Notes: a model not told the origin generated them from the letters alone. A stretch of 64,000 nt of DNA from Natrinema mahii (GCA_000690595.2 JHUT02000004.1:141378-205377), one strand, 5' to 3'. Positions 42,791 to 52,680 are shown, counted from the stretch's first letter. Numbers and translations are program-made.

Positions 42791-43531
42791 TCAGTCGGAA
42801 CGACCGGTCGATGTCGCCGAATCCTCGCTCTCGGCCACGACTACGGCGTCTTCGGCCTTCACCTCGCGGACGAACTCGAGGAAGTTGTCGAAGACGAGTT
42901 TCGCTTCGCAGGAGCGGCGATAGTTCTCCTCGGTGATCTCGGCGAGGACCGACTCGCGGCGCTCGTCGGAGAGGTCCTTGCGGTGGACGAGTTCGCGGGC
43001 GGTCTTGGCGTCGTACTCGGGGTGGAACTGGACGCCGAACACGCGGTCCTTGCGGAAGCCGTGGTTGGAGTAGTCGTTTTCGGCGAGCGGCTCGGCACCG
43101 GGTGGGAGTTCGGTGACAGCATCGGAGTGGCTGGTAAACGAGAGGAACCGCTCGTCGATGCCGTCGAACAGCCGCGACTCGCCGGTGTGGTCGATCTCGC
43201 TGTAGCCGACTTCGTAGACGCCCATGTCTTCGACGGTGCCGCCGAGGACGTCGGCGAGCAGCTGGTGGCCCCAACAGACCCCGAGGAAGGGGATCCCGCG
43301 ATCGATCGCCTCGCCGACCCACTCCTTGACCGGTCGCATCCAGTCGTCGTCCCAGTAGACCGACGATCGGGAGCCGGTGACGACGGCACCGTCGTAGTCG
43401 AAGTCGTCGGGGACCGTACCGTCGGTGGCGTCGAACTCCGCCAGCGAGGCGTCGAGTTCCCGTCGGAAGTTCCGCGTCGTATTCTCGTCCCGGTGAGCCG
43501 CGTTCAGGACGGCGATTCGGGGTTTACTCAT
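42791..43531 (-). CDS. Class I glutamine amidotransferase (GuaA-like) protein
   Basis: A 246-residue protein with a class I amidotransferase triad: nucleophile Cys in FLGVCWGHQLLAD, and His-Glu in FGVQFHPEYD. The N-terminus MSKPRIAVLNAAHRDENTTR is family-like and the longest frame adds 45 unrelated residues. No synthetase domain is attached. Such stand-alone proteins hydrolyse gamma-glutamyl compounds or have unknown substrates. It is encoded downstream of the AMP-binding gene in the same direction. Confidence 0.87.
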   Translation of the reverse strand: MSKPRIAVLNAAHRDENTTRNFRRELDASLAEFDATDGTVPDDFDYDGAVVTGSRSSVYWDDDWMRPVKEWVGEAIDRGIPFLGVCWGHQLLADVLGGTVEDMGVYEVGYSEIDHTGESRLFDGIDERFLSFTSHSDAVTELPPGAEPLAENDYSNHGFRKDRVFGVQFHPEYDAKTARELVHRKDLSDERRESVLAEITEENYRRSCEAKLVFDNFLEFVREVKAEDAVVVAESEDSATSTGRSD

Positions 43532-43662
43532 TACGCCATACTGCCCACTGGACAAGAATAGGTGTTCCGCCCGATGCCGTGGTTGCCGCAACTGCCGACG
43601 GCCAGCGCCGCCGCGGCTCCAGCAGTGACGGACTCGAAACCGGTCACGCTCGCGACCGCGGC

Positions 43663-44907
43663 TCATCGTAGATAGTAGGTTCCCGCCTCGTCCCGGCGAA
43701 ACCGGTCACCGGTATCGACCCAGCCGTCGACGAACCGGTCGCGGTCGCCGGCATCATCGGAGTCGGCGCGCTCGAGTGCGGCCGACCGGTCGTCGTCGGT
43801 TCCGGCAGCGTTTACGTAGCCGTCGGCCACCACCGGTCCCGAGAGCCGGAGGCGGCCGTCAGCCGCCCCCTCGAGGACGGCATCGTCGTCGACCAGCCGG
43901 GCACGACAGTCCGGGACCGGACGCCCGACCGGTGACCCCTCGGCGTCGCCGGCGCGGGCGTCGTCGACGAAGCCCTCGCTCAGGGCTGTCGGACACTCGA
44001 GGCGGCCGTAGACCCGTGCGACCGGCACGTCCCGGTCCCGATAGGCATCGATCACGTCGTCGTCGACCGGGGCCGCGCAGACCGCCCGCTCGAGCGAGTC
44101 GGCGGCCGCGTCGAAGCCGGGTTCGGCGGCGATATCGCGGAGGGCCGTCGCTCGGACGGGCAACAGCGTGGCCCCCTCCTCGGCGATGGCCCTCGCGGCA
44201 TCGCCGGGGTCGAAGGCTCGATCGAGCAGGAGCGTGCCGCCGACGTACAAGACCGACAGCGCGACACGGACGAGCCCGTCCGGCGCGGCCAGCGGCGTCG
44301 TGAGGGAAACGACGTCGTTCGCGGCCAGTCCCCACGCGGCGACACCCGTGCGACAGTTGGACTCGAGGGTGTCGCTCGCGTAGCCCGCGATCGGGCGTCC
44401 CGACTGCCCGTGAAGCGCGAGCAGGGGGGACTCGCCCGGCCGGCGGTCGTCGACCTCGATACCGGCGCGGTCGGTCTCGGCCAACGCCTCGAGCGTCACC
44501 GACCGGTCGAAGGGGATCGATCGCACCAGGTCGCGCTGGGCCGCCTCCGAGACGACGAGCTCGGGCTCCAAGACATCGAAGGGGCGGTCGACGGTGGCAG
44601 GCGTCAGCAGATGGGAAACCGGCGCGAGCGTCGCTCCGAGCCGTCGGCAGGCGAAAAACAGCGCCAGCGACGCGACCCGGTTTCGGGTGACGAGACAGAT
44701 CGTGTCACCGGGCCCGATCCCGAGCGTGGCGAGGCGTTCGGCGGTCCGGGTCGCGATCGCCGACAGTTCGTCGTAGGAGACCCGATCCTCGTGGATCGTC
44801 TCCGCGGGCGCGTACAGCCGATCCTCTGAGATATCGACGACCGCCGTCCGATCGGAGACGCGGTCCGCCCGGCGGGCCAGCGAGAGAGTCACGGCGGTCG
44901 CTTCCAC
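43663..44907 (-). CDS. AMP-binding (ANL) protein, truncated and P-loop-poor
   Basis: A 414-residue relative of acyl-CoA synthetases. N-terminal domain features are present (VSYDELSAIATRTAERLATL, GIGPGDTICLVTRNRVASLA; late motif GWVDTGDRFRRDEAGTYYLR). The phosphate loop that should read TSGSTGxPK is LLALHGQSGRPIAGY (about 163-176). The sequence stops right after the hinge, so the C-terminal domain with the catalytic lysine is absent. Adenylation is therefore doubtful. It may be a regulatory paralogue or a gene in decay. Confidence 0.75.
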   Translation of the reverse strand: MEATAVTLSLARRADRVSDRTAVVDISEDRLYAPAETIHEDRVSYDELSAIATRTAERLATLGIGPGDTICLVTRNRVASLALFFACRRLGATLAPVSHLLTPATVDRPFDVLEPELVVSEAAQRDLVRSIPFDRSVTLEALAETDRAGIEVDDRRPGESPLLALHGQSGRPIAGYASDTLESNCRTGVAAWGLAANDVVSLTTPLAAPDGLVRVALSVLYVGGTLLLDRAFDPGDAARAIAEEGATLLPVRATALRDIAAEPGFDAAADSLERAVCAAPVDDDVIDAYRDRDVPVARVYGRLECPTALSEGFVDDARAGDAEGSPVGRPVPDCRARLVDDDAVLEGAADGRLRLSGPVVADGYVNAAGTDDDRSAALERADSDDAGDRDRFVDGWVDTGDRFRRDEAGTYYLR

Positions 44908-44963
44908 GCTCGCGTACGTATATGCCGGGGGTCAGTCGCAAGCACTCCCGCCGCCCAACCGAG

Positions 44964-45749
44964 TCACCCGGAGTCGTCGATCTGTGCCTCGAGAAAGCCC
45001 AGCAACAGATCGTTGACCGTCCGCGAGCGCTCGACGAAACAGAGGTGGCCCGCGCCCTCGAGGTCGCGGAACTCCCCACGGGGCAGTCCCCGCGCCAACT
45101 CCTTCCCGGCCGCCGGCGACACGAGTTCGTCCGCACCGCCGTGGATCACCCGCGTCGGCTGGGTCACGTCGACCAGCCAGTCGGTCGCGGCAAAGTCCTC
45201 GAGCGCCGCGACCTGTGCCGCCCAGCCCGCCCGGTCGGCGTCGCCGTCGGCCCGCCAGTCGACGATCCCCTCGAGCGCGTCGGGCTGGGTCTCGAGGAAC
45301 GCAGCCGAGAGCACCGTTTCGAGCGACGCCTCGAGTGCGTCCCGGTCGTCCGGCGGCGCGAACAGGGGCTCGAGGTCGAACGCCTCGCCTCGAGCCGCCG
45401 TGCCGAACAGCGTCAGCGTCGCGACGCGACTCGAGGTCCGGGCGGCCTCGAGCGCGATCACGCCGCCGAGGCCACAGCCCACGAGGTGGGCGTTGCGGAT
45501 CCCACAGTCGGCGAGGATGGCCTCGAGGTCGGCGGCGAGCGTCTCGAGGTCGTAGGGGCCCGGCGGCGCGTCGGAGCGGCCCGTCCCGCGGAGATCCCAG
45601 ACGACGGCCTCGTGGGGGCCGGCGACGGCGGCGTGTTGCCAGCCCCACAGCCAGCCGCCGAGGCCGGCCTCGGGGACGAAGACGACGGGCTCGCCCTCGC
45701 CCGCGCAGTCGTAGTACAGCGAGACGGAGCCGTTCGATGCAGTCGGCAT
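44964..45749 (-). CDS. Alpha/beta-hydrolase fold protein lacking the serine nucleophile
   Basis: A 261-residue protein with a full hydrolase-fold pattern: oxyanion region VFVPEAGLGGWLWGW, DLRGTGRSDAP, acid loop VIHGGADELVSP and histidine loop GAGHLCFVE. The nucleophile elbow, normally G-H-S-x-G, is G91-C-G93-L-G: the serine position is Gly93, with Cys92 next to it. Classical esterase action is unlikely. It may be a ligand-binding or lyase-type relative. It starts MPTASNGSVSLYYDCAGEGE. Confidence 0.83.
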   Translation of the reverse strand: MPTASNGSVSLYYDCAGEGEPVVFVPEAGLGGWLWGWQHAAVAGPHEAVVWDLRGTGRSDAPPGPYDLETLAADLEAILADCGIRNAHLVGCGLGGVIALEAARTSSRVATLTLFGTAARGEAFDLEPLFAPPDDRDALEASLETVLSAAFLETQPDALEGIVDWRADGDADRAGWAAQVAALEDFAATDWLVDVTQPTRVIHGGADELVSPAAGKELARGLPRGEFRDLEGAGHLCFVERSRTVNDLLLGFLEAQIDDSG

Positions 45750-45821
45750 GGCTGACTCGACGGGACGGCGGTGAAAGAAGGGGACGGTTTCGACTCGAGT
45801 TCCCCGTTCCTCGAGAGTCGC

Positions 45822-46334
45822 TCACTCCGCGAACGTCTCGAGTTTCCGGACGAGTTTCGAGTAGAGAGCAGGCGAACAGTACCAGCCGGCATCGATCATC
45901 GCGTCGATCGTCTCGCGCGCCTCGGAGACGGAAATAGCGTCCCGTTTCGCACACAGAAGCACGAGATACGCCGTCCCACGCGTCTCGATTCCTTCGACGT
46001 CCGCGACCCGGCGTCCGGCCGCCTCGTCCATCACGACGGTCGCATCACGGGCCGCAGCACAGACGAGTACTGCGACGTCGGCGTCGCTCACGTTCGGGTT
46101 GCGTTGGAGACGGTTCGCAAGCGGCGTCTCCTCGACCGAGACGACATCGAAGATGCCGTCTTCGATGCACTGCTCGATGCGCCGCGCGTCGGGGTATTCA
46201 TCTTCGAGGCCGGCGGTCACGACTTCGTCGTGAACGGGCTCGGGAATGCGACAGCGACGGTCCAGTTTCGAAGCCAGCCGTAGCTGCTCGACTTTTGCGA
46301 GGTAGATGAGCGGTGTCGCATCGAAAACCAACAT
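45822..46334 (-). CDS. PIN-domain toxin of a UPF0175-linked module
   Basis: A 170-residue PIN RNase-like protein (DUF3368 type): MLVFDATPLIYLAKVEQLRL with catalytic Asp5, then SDADVAVLVCAAARDATVVM and DEAAGRRVADVEG with the further acidic residues, and the characteristic GTAYLVLLCAKRDAISVSEA. It starts directly after the stop codon of the upstream UPF0175 gene with no spacer. This pairing is a known toxin-antitoxin type. All expected acidic residues are present, so it looks intact. Confidence 0.85.
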   Translation of the reverse strand: MLVFDATPLIYLAKVEQLRLASKLDRRCRIPEPVHDEVVTAGLEDEYPDARRIEQCIEDGIFDVVSVEETPLANRLQRNPNVSDADVAVLVCAAARDATVVMDEAAGRRVADVEGIETRGTAYLVLLCAKRDAISVSEARETIDAMIDAGWYCSPALYSKLVRKLETFAE

Positions 46335-46625
46335 CTATAGCTCGTCGAGATCCGCTTCGAGATGGTCGCTCGACACCCAAGAGATATCCCGTTGTTCGAC
46401 GAGGGTCGCGAACTCCCAGTCGGACATCCCCGCGATTTCGGCGGCCTTCGTGAACGTGACGTCTCCCGCTGCGAGACGGTCCAGCGCTTGCTCGCGACGC
46501 CACTCCGCCAGTCCTTCAGCGAGCAGTTTTCGAACGGCCGTACTTCGGTCGAGGCGCTCTTCCTCGAGAAAGTCCTCGAGTTCCGCCTCGAGATCGTCCG
46601 GCACCCGCGTCGAAATCGTCCCCAT
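46335..46625 (-). CDS. UPF0175-family antitoxin
   Basis: A 96-residue protein: ribbon-helix-helix N-terminus MGTISTRVPDDLEAELEDFL, then RSTAVRKLLAEGLAEWRREQ, and the UPF0175 signature TKAAEIAGMSDWEFATLVEQ. It precedes the PIN toxin and should autoregulate the module. The start at 46625 is chosen over a frame start 26 codons upstream because it matches the family start. A short A/T-rich promoter (TTTGCTATGTTTACACC) lies just upstream. Confidence 0.85.
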   Translation of the reverse strand: MGTISTRVPDDLEAELEDFLEEERLDRSTAVRKLLAEGLAEWRREQALDRLAAGDVTFTKAAEIAGMSDWEFATLVEQRDISWVSSDHLEADLDEL

Positions 46626-46793
46626 GGCGTTTGCTATGTTTACACCGTATACAAGCGTTTCGCCGGACTCGAACGCGATTTTCGACGACTCGGTTCGGAG
46701 CACGCGAAACGGTCGCCGTACTCGATACGTGTCCGATAGTTCACAGAAGTAGAACGGTGAGTCCGCTCGAACCGGCTGTCCGCAGCGGGCCGA

Positions 46794-49571
46794 TCAGGCG
46801 TCTTGAATCTGCCGCAGTACGTCGGGGGCGTCCTCGAGCGCGTCGTCGAGATCGTCGACGTTCGGGCCGCCGCCCTGTGCGAAGTCCGGCGGGCCGCCAC
46901 CGCCGCCGCCGACTCTCGAGGCGAGTTCGCCGACGACCTCGCCGGCGTTGACGCCCACGTCGTCGGGGACGGCGACGACGAACTGGGCACCGCTCTCGCC
47001 GCTACCCAGCACGGCGATCTTGCCGTCCTCGACGAGGGCGTTGGCGGTCGCCCGGAGCTCGTCCATGTCGGCGTCGAGCCGCTGGACGACGGCGGTCGTC
47101 TCGCCGACCTCGACCTCCTCGCCGCCGCCACCGCCGCCGGCGCGGGCCGCGGCGAGCTGTTCGGTCAGGTCCTCGATCTCCTTGCCTCGAGCCTTCCACT
47201 CCTCGAAGAACCGCTCGGCGGTCTCGGGGACGTCCTCGGGGGAGACGTCGAGGATCTCGGCGGCCTCGTAGAGGGCGTCCTCCGTCGCTTGCGTGGCCTC
47301 GATGGCGGCCTCGCCGGCCGCGAAGGTGATCCGTTCGACGCCGTCTTGGACGCGCTCGGTGTTGAGGACTTTGATCGTGCCGATGTCGCCGGTGCGAGCG
47401 ACGTGGGTGCCGCCACAGGCCTGCACGTCGTCGTCGACGGTGACCAGCCGGATCTGCTCGCCCGGCGGGATCCCGCCCTGATAGAGGTCGAAGCCGTGTT
47501 CGGCCTCGGCGTCGTGGCGGTCGGGCCACTCCTGGGTGACCTGCGTGTTGTCCATGACGATTTCGTTTGCCAGGGACTCGATCTCCGTGACGTCCGCGCG
47601 GGAGATGCGGTCGTAGTGGCGGACGTCGATCCGCGAGGAGTCGACGCCCTTCTGTGCGCCGGCCTGACGGATGTGGTCGCCAAGCACCTGTCGGGCGGCG
47701 TGGATGACGATGTGGGTCGCCGTGTGGTGGCGCATGAGTTGGCGACGGCGGCCGCCGTCGACCTGCCCGTTGACGAACTCACCCTTGCCGGGGCTCTCGT
47801 CGGTCCGGTGGAGGATCACGCCGTCCTCGATCTGGACGTCCTCGACCTCGACGGTCGTGTCGTCGGTCGAGAGCGTCCCGGTGTCGGCGGGCTGGCCGCC
47901 GCCCTCGGGGTAGAACATCGTCTGATCGAGGACGACGTCGTAGCCCTCCTCGCGCTCGAAGACGTCCAGCACGACCGCCTCGAACTGGGTGCGCCCCTGA
48001 TCGTCGTAGTAGAGCTTGTCCGTCTCGGGGAGGTCCGCGAAGCGCTCGTCTTCCTCGTCTTCGGCCTCCGCGACGGCCTCGGGCGTGTCGTGGCGCTTCG
48101 CGACGAGGCTGTAGAAGTCGTCGGGGATCTCGACGTTCGCGCCCGACTCCTCGGCGATCTCCGCGACCATGTCCGGCTGGATGCCGTGGGAGTCGTAGAG
48201 TTCGATCAGTTCGTCGGTGGGGATCGGCTCGCCTTTCTCCGCGTACTCCTCGGCCAGCGTCTCGACCCGGCGACCGCCCCGCTCTAAGGTCTCGCGGTAC
48301 TTCTCGACCTCGGTGCGGACGATGTCGCGGATCGTGTCGCGGTTCTCGTACTCGAGGCGCTCGGCCTGCATGTCGACGAGTTCGTCAAGCGGCGCGTCGA
48401 CGCCGACCGTGTCACAGAGCCGTTTGGTGCGGCGAAGCACCATCCGCGCGAGATAGCCGGTGCCGACGTTCGAGGGAACGATGCCGTCGCCGAGCATGTA
48501 CGCCAGCGTCCGGCAGTGGTCCGCGATGGCGTAGATGTCCTCGAGCGGTTCCATCAGCGCCTCGAGGTCGTCGACGTCGACCTCGAGTTCCGCGGCGATC
48601 TCGCCGCGGGCGGTCTCCATGTCCTCGGCCTCGTCGATGTCCATGTGGCCGGCGAGTTTGGCGGCCCGATGGATCAGCGCCTCCTGCTCGTCGGTGTGGT
48701 CGAGCCCGGCGTTGTCCTTCAGGAAGGCGATCATGTCGGGGTAGACCGCCTCGTAGACGGTCGGGGTGCCCTGGGAGACCCAGGTCCAGCGCTCGAGGCC
48801 GTAGCCCGTGTCGACGATGTAGGTGTCCATCGGGCTGTAGCGGTTCCCGTCTTTCATCTCGTACTCGCCGTCCGGGTCCTGCTCCATCGACATGAAGACG
48901 AGCGTGGCGAGTTCGACGCCGCGGTAGATGACCTCGATGGCGGGCCCGGCGTTGCCGCCGCCGACCCACGGGTCCTCGATGTAGATGACCTCCTCGAGGT
49001 CGACGCCCATCGAGTCGAAGAAGCCGTCACAGAGTTCGACGGTCCGGTCCTTCCAGTAGACCTCGCCGTGGTAGGCGTACTCGTCTTCGTCGACCTCCTC
49101 GCGCGTGTTGAAGGCGTGATGGGCCATCATCTCGAAGGCCATCGTGTGTCGCCCGGTCTTGCCGACGTTGTCGATGTCCTGCATCCGGATGCAGGGCTGG
49201 GACACCGTCAGCGGGTTCGCCGGCGGGGGCGTCTCGCCGCTGGTGACCAGCGGCTGGAAGTCGTAGATCGACGCCTGAGTCAGCAAGACGTCGTCGCGCC
49301 AGCGGTTCGCCGCGACCGGGTAGGGCTCGATTCGCTCGTGGTCGTGGTCCTCGAAGTAAGAGAGAAAGGCCTCGCGCATCCCCGAGAGGTCGTACGACTC
49401 CTCGAAGCCCGAGTTATCGATGAAGCCGTACTCCTCGCAGGGCGGTTCACCGCAGGTCTCCCTGCCGTGATCGCGCGTCCAGAAGTGCGCGCCACACTTC
49501 GGGCACTCCTTGCGCTCGAACCCTTCCTCCTCGAAGTACTCGAGGCGGTATTCCGCCGCCAGTTCGCTCAT
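46794..49571 (-). CDS. alaS: Alanyl-tRNA synthetase
   Basis: Class II aminoacyl-tRNA synthetase of 925 residues. The archaeal N-terminal zinc extension has CPKCGAHFW and CGEPPC. The editing domain has the metal ligands [12 protein letters not shown] and [10 protein letters not shown]. The C-terminal DHHA1-like Ala-rich domain carries a glycine tract (GGGGGGEE). The archaeal AlaRS start [18 protein letters not shown] is at 49571, while the longest frame adds 14 arginine-rich residues. rfcS lies 123 bases upstream in the same direction. Confidence 0.96.
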   Translation of the reverse strand: MSELAAEYRLEYFEEEGFERKECPKCGAHFWTRDHGRETCGEPPCEEYGFIDNSGFEESYDLSGMREAFLSYFEDHDHERIEPYPVAANRWRDDVLLTQASIYDFQPLVTSGETPPPANPLTVSQPCIRMQDIDNVGKTGRHTMAFEMMAHHAFNTREEVDEDEYAYHGEVYWKDRTVELCDGFFDSMGVDLEEVIYIEDPWVGGGNAGPAIEVIYRGVELATLVFMSMEQDPDGEYEMKDGNRYSPMDTYIVDTGYGLERWTWVSQGTPTVYEAVYPDMIAFLKDNAGLDHTDEQEALIHRAAKLAGHMDIDEAEDMETARGEIAAELEVDVDDLEALMEPLEDIYAIADHCRTLAYMLGDGIVPSNVGTGYLARMVLRRTKRLCDTVGVDAPLDELVDMQAERLEYENRDTIRDIVRTEVEKYRETLERGGRRVETLAEEYAEKGEPIPTDELIELYDSHGIQPDMVAEIAEESGANVEIPDDFYSLVAKRHDTPEAVAEAEDEEDERFADLPETDKLYYDDQGRTQFEAVVLDVFEREEGYDVVLDQTMFYPEGGGQPADTGTLSTDDTTVEVEDVQIEDGVILHRTDESPGKGEFVNGQVDGGRRRQLMRHHTATHIVIHAARQVLGDHIRQAGAQKGVDSSRIDVRHYDRISRADVTEIESLANEIVMDNTQVTQEWPDRHDAEAEHGFDLYQGGIPPGEQIRLVTVDDDVQACGGTHVARTGDIGTIKVLNTERVQDGVERITFAAGEAAIEATQATEDALYEAAEILDVSPEDVPETAERFFEEWKARGKEIEDLTEQLAAARAGGGGGGEEVEVGETTAVVQRLDADMDELRATANALVEDGKIAVLGSGESGAQFVVAVPDDVGVNAGEVVGELASRVGGGGGGPPDFAQGGGPNVDDLDDALEDAPDVLRQIQDA

Positions 49572-49694
49572 TACGCGTCTATTGGCCCTGCAGCGCGTAA
49601 AACAGTTCCGCAACCCGGCGCTCGAGCTCGCGGCCGAAACCGGCGACCCCGACCGCGGGTCGACTCGGTCGGCGACGGACGCTGAGAAACCGCG

Positions 49695-50687
49695 TCAGGA
49701 CTCGTTCTCGAGCGCCAGCGACGCCAGCATCGCCTCGAGTTGCAGCCGTTCGTTTGCGCCCTCCGTGATCCGGTAGTCGACCTCGCCGAGGCGCTCGAGC
49801 AGTCGCACGGTCGCCCGCTCGGGGATGTCGAACTCCCACGCGGAGCGGTGCAGTTGGTCGATGACGTCGCCGCCGGCCAGCCCGCGTTCGGTGAGGAGGT
49901 CCTCCAGCGCGGCGCGGGCGGCGGTGAAGTCGCCGTCGATGGCGTGGTCGACCATCGCCTCGACCTCCTCGGGGCGGGCGGTGGCGGTGATCGCGAAGAC
50001 CGTCTCCTCGTCGACGGTCTCGCCCATCACGGCGGCGGCCTGCAGCCCGTTGATCGCCTTTCGCATGTCGCCGTCGGCCGCGAAGACCAGGGCGTCGACC
50101 CCGTCGTCGGTGACGTCGATCTCCTCGTTCGCGGCGATCTCGCGGATCTGTGCCTCGATGGCGTCTTCCGTGAGTTCGGTAAAGCGAAAGACTGCACACC
50201 GCGACTGAATGGGGTCGATGATCTGGCTCGAGTAGTTACACGAGAGGATGAAACGGGTGTTGTTCGAGAACTGCTCCATCGTTCGGCGAAGCGCGGACTG
50301 GGCGTCGGAGGTCAAGGCGTCGGCCTCGTCGAGGAAGATGATTCGATGCGAGTAACCGCCGAACGAGGAACGTGCGAAGTCCTTGATTCGGTCGCGGACG
50401 ACGTCGATCCCGCGCTGGTCGGAGGCGTTCAGCTCGAGGAAGTTCTCGCGCCAGTCGTCGTCGTAAACCTCGCGGGCGATTGCCTGTGCGGCCGTGGTCT
50501 TTCCTGTGCCCGCCGGACCGGCGAAAAGAAGGTGCGGGAGGTCGTCCTGCTCGACGTAGTTCTCGAGTCGCGGGACGATATCCGTGTGGCCCTTGATATC
50601 GGCGAGCAGTTCCGGCCGGTACTTCTCGATCCAGACCTCCGTCTTCCCGGGGGTGGGCTCCGCCGCCTCGGCGTCGGCCTCGCTCAT
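49695..50687 (-). CDS. rfcS: Replication factor C small subunit
   Basis: AAA+ clamp-loader subunit of 330 residues that loads PCNA on primed DNA. Walker A is [14 protein letters not shown] (56-69), Walker B is [10 protein letters not shown], sensor 1 is [11 protein letters not shown] and the arginine finger segment is [10 protein letters not shown]-terminal collar domain follows. No intein interrupts it, although RFC genes of some archaea carry them. The start is [20 protein letters not shown] at 50687. Confidence 0.96.
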   Translation of the reverse strand: MSEADAEAAEPTPGKTEVWIEKYRPELLADIKGHTDIVPRLENYVEQDDLPHLLFAGPAGTGKTTAAQAIAREVYDDDWRENFLELNASDQRGIDVVRDRIKDFARSSFGGYSHRIIFLDEADALTSDAQSALRRTMEQFSNNTRFILSCNYSSQIIDPIQSRCAVFRFTELTEDAIEAQIREIAANEEIDVTDDGVDALVFAADGDMRKAINGLQAAAVMGETVDEETVFAITATARPEEVEAMVDHAIDGDFTAARAALEDLLTERGLAGGDVIDQLHRSAWEFDIPERATVRLLERLGEVDYRITEGANERLQLEAMLASLALENES

Positions 50688-50818
50688 ACCGGTCGAAGGT
50701 GCGGACGCAAGATAAATCGCCCGAAGGGAGTTCTCGCACCTCGAGCCGGTACCGGAACCGGCACGGGTATTGATATCTGCCTAACACGTTTTTCTATTTG
50801 CTCGTGGACGGGAGGCGT

Positions 50819-51916
50819 ATGCAGGGAGAGCGCTACGGGTCACGGCTCGTCGTCGCGATGCTGGTCGCGATCGTGATCATCGGCATCGGTCCGCTGACGG
50901 TCGCCGCCCAGTCGAACGGCCAGACCGGCGGCACCGTCGTCGTCGAGGAGGACGAAACGGTCGACAGCCTCGAGGCGTTCGGAGGGAGCGTCGTCGTTCG
51001 GGGAACCGTCACCGGCGACGTCAGTGCCGTGGGCGGTGATGTCCGGATCGAACGCACCGGCGAGGTCGGCGGCGACCTCGAGACGGCCGGCGGGAGCGTG
51101 ACGATCTCGGGTACCGTCGACGGCGACGTCGACGCCGGCGCGGGGAGCCTGACGATCACCGAAGACGGCACCGTCGGCGGGGCCGTCACGGCCGGCGTCG
51201 GGACCGCGACGATCGACGGCACGATCGAGGGCGACGCCGAGATCGGAGCCGAGACGATCCGACTGGGCGAGACCGCCTCGATCGCCGGGGATCTGCGGTA
51301 CGACGGCGACCTCGAGGGCAACACCGACGCGGTCGCGGGCGCGATCGAGGAGGATGCCTCGCTGGGGGTCGACGTCGCGCCGACGATCCAGCCGTTCGCG
51401 TCGTGGCTGTTTACGGCCTACGCCCTGGCGGTGAACCTGTTGCTGGGCGCGCTCTTGCTCGGGCTGTTCCCGCGGTTCTCCGACGGCGTGGCCGACCGCG
51501 TCGCGAGCGGTCCGCTCCGGTCGGGGCTGGTCGGGCTGGCCGCCCTCATCGGAATCCCCGTCCTCCTGATCGCGCTCGCGATCAGCGTCGTCGGCCTCCC
51601 GCTGTCGCTGGTCGGCAGTTTCGTGTTCGCCCTGCTGGTGTGGATCGGGATCGTCTACGGCCGCTTTGCCGTCGCCGCCTGGGTCCTGTCGCTGGTCGGG
51701 CTCGGGAACCGCTGGCTCGCTCTCGTCGTCGGGCTGGTCGCCGGTGCCCTCCTCTCGCGGCTGCCGGTTCCGATCGTCGGCGAGGTCATCGGGCTGGTCG
51801 TCCTCCTGCTGGGGCTCGGCGGGCTCGTTCGGGGCCTCGTCGGCGGCTGGCGGACCGCGCGGAACCGCGACCGCGAGCGATCGGCTCCCGGCTCCGACGA
51901 GCCGACCGCGGACTGA
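50819..51916 (+). CDS. Bactofilin-like membrane protein
   Basis: A 365-residue protein with an N-terminal signal/anchor (RLVVAMLVAIVIIGIGPLTV), then a right-handed beta-helix of short repeats of about 18 residues (GGSVVVRGTVTGDVSAVGGD, GTVDGDVDAGAGSLTITEDG) spanning 45-190 as in bactofilin/DUF583 proteins, and then four to five membrane helices (200-340). The beta-helix would lie outside the cell if the N-terminus is cleaved. Possible role in envelope or cell-shape scaffolding by analogy. The ATG at 50819 gives MQGERYGSRL. Confidence 0.75.
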   Translation: MQGERYGSRLVVAMLVAIVIIGIGPLTVAAQSNGQTGGTVVVEEDETVDSLEAFGGSVVVRGTVTGDVSAVGGDVRIERTGEVGGDLETAGGSVTISGTVDGDVDAGAGSLTITEDGTVGGAVTAGVGTATIDGTIEGDAEIGAETIRLGETASIAGDLRYDGDLEGNTDAVAGAIEEDASLGVDVAPTIQPFASWLFTAYALAVNLLLGALLLGLFPRFSDGVADRVASGPLRSGLVGLAALIGIPVLLIALAISVVGLPLSLVGSFVFALLVWIGIVYGRFAVAAWVLSLVGLGNRWLALVVGLVAGALLSRLPVPIVGEVIGLVVLLLGLGGLVRGLVGGWRTARNRDRERSAPGSDEPTAD

Positions 51917-51996
51917 GACGGCCGACGGGGCGGACCCGATCCCGCCGCGTCGCCTGCGAGCGACGCGCTCAAGAGCGCCCCGTTGCAAGTGGAGGT

Positions 51997-52257
51997 ATGC
52001 ACGTCACCGTCGACGTCAAGGGCGAGGACACCTACGAGTTCGATCTCGAGGCGGTCGCGGGAGCCGACGCTGACGCCGCCGACGGTGCCGACGGGCGCGA
52101 CACCGACCCGCCGACCTACGCCGATCTCCTCCGCGAGATCGACCTGAGTCCCCACGAGGTGAGCGTCCTCGTCGACGGCCGGCCGGTGCCCGAGGACCGA
52201 CCGGTCGAGAGCGAGCAGGTGACGGTGCTGCGGCTCATCAAGGGCGGCAGCCGGTAG
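51997..52257 (+). CDS. samp2: Ubiquitin-like small archaeal modifier protein SAMP2-like
   Basis: An 86-residue beta-grasp protein. Its C-terminal half matches Haloferax SAMP2 from memory: YADLLREIDLSPHEVSVLVD, GRPVPEDRPV and the tail VLRLIKGG. SAMP2 is conjugated to lysines by the E1 UbaA and also serves tRNA thiolation. Here the diglycine (Gly83-Gly84) is followed by Ser85-Arg86, so it would need trimming before activation. An acidic insertion (about 20-38) is also unusual. A GGAGG lies directly before the ATG. The next gene starts at the base after the stop. Confidence 0.85.
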   Translation: MHVTVDVKGEDTYEFDLEAVAGADADAADGADGRDTDPPTYADLLREIDLSPHEVSVLVDGRPVPEDRPVESEQVTVLRLIKGGSR

Positions 52258-52680
52258 ATGTTCGTCCGCCCCGCGACCCCCGACGAGTCCCTCGAGGTCC
52301 GTCGGATCCTCGACGCCGCCATGCTCGAGCCCGGCGACGTCGAGGCCCGGATCGAGGACGGCGACGTCCTCGTGGCGGGCGACCGACGCGACGGGAGCGC
52401 CGACGACGCGGCCGGCACCGACCGGATCCTCGGCACCGTCGTCCTCGAGCCCCTCCCGGACGAGCGAGGCGCACACGTCGCGTCGATCGGGGTTCGCCGC
52501 CGCCACCGCGATCGGGGGATCGGATCGGCGCTGATCGATCGCGCCCTGGAGCGCGAGCGCCGGCTCACGGCCCGGTTCGACGACGGCGTGCGGCCGTTCT
52601 ACGAGCGGCTGGGGTTCGCGATCGAGGCGATCGACGACCGGCGACACCGCGGCGTCGCGGTGCGGGAAGACGGCGACTGA
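52258..52680 (+). CDS. GNAT-family N-acetyltransferase
   Basis: A 140-residue acetyltransferase with the acetyl-CoA loop IGVRRRHRDRGIGSALIDRA (motif A, R/Q-x-x-G-x-G/A) and C-terminal PFYERLGFAIE. The start MFVRPATPDESLEVRRILDA is typical. Its ATG follows the samp2 stop without a gap, so the two form an operon. Substrate unknown. A dispersed hairpin repeat follows the stop codon by five bases. Confidence 0.85.
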   Translation: MFVRPATPDESLEVRRILDAAMLEPGDVEARIEDGDVLVAGDRRDGSADDAAGTDRILGTVVLEPLPDERGAHVASIGVRRRHRDRGIGSALIDRALERERRLTARFDDGVRPFYERLGFAIEAIDDRRHRGVAVREDGD

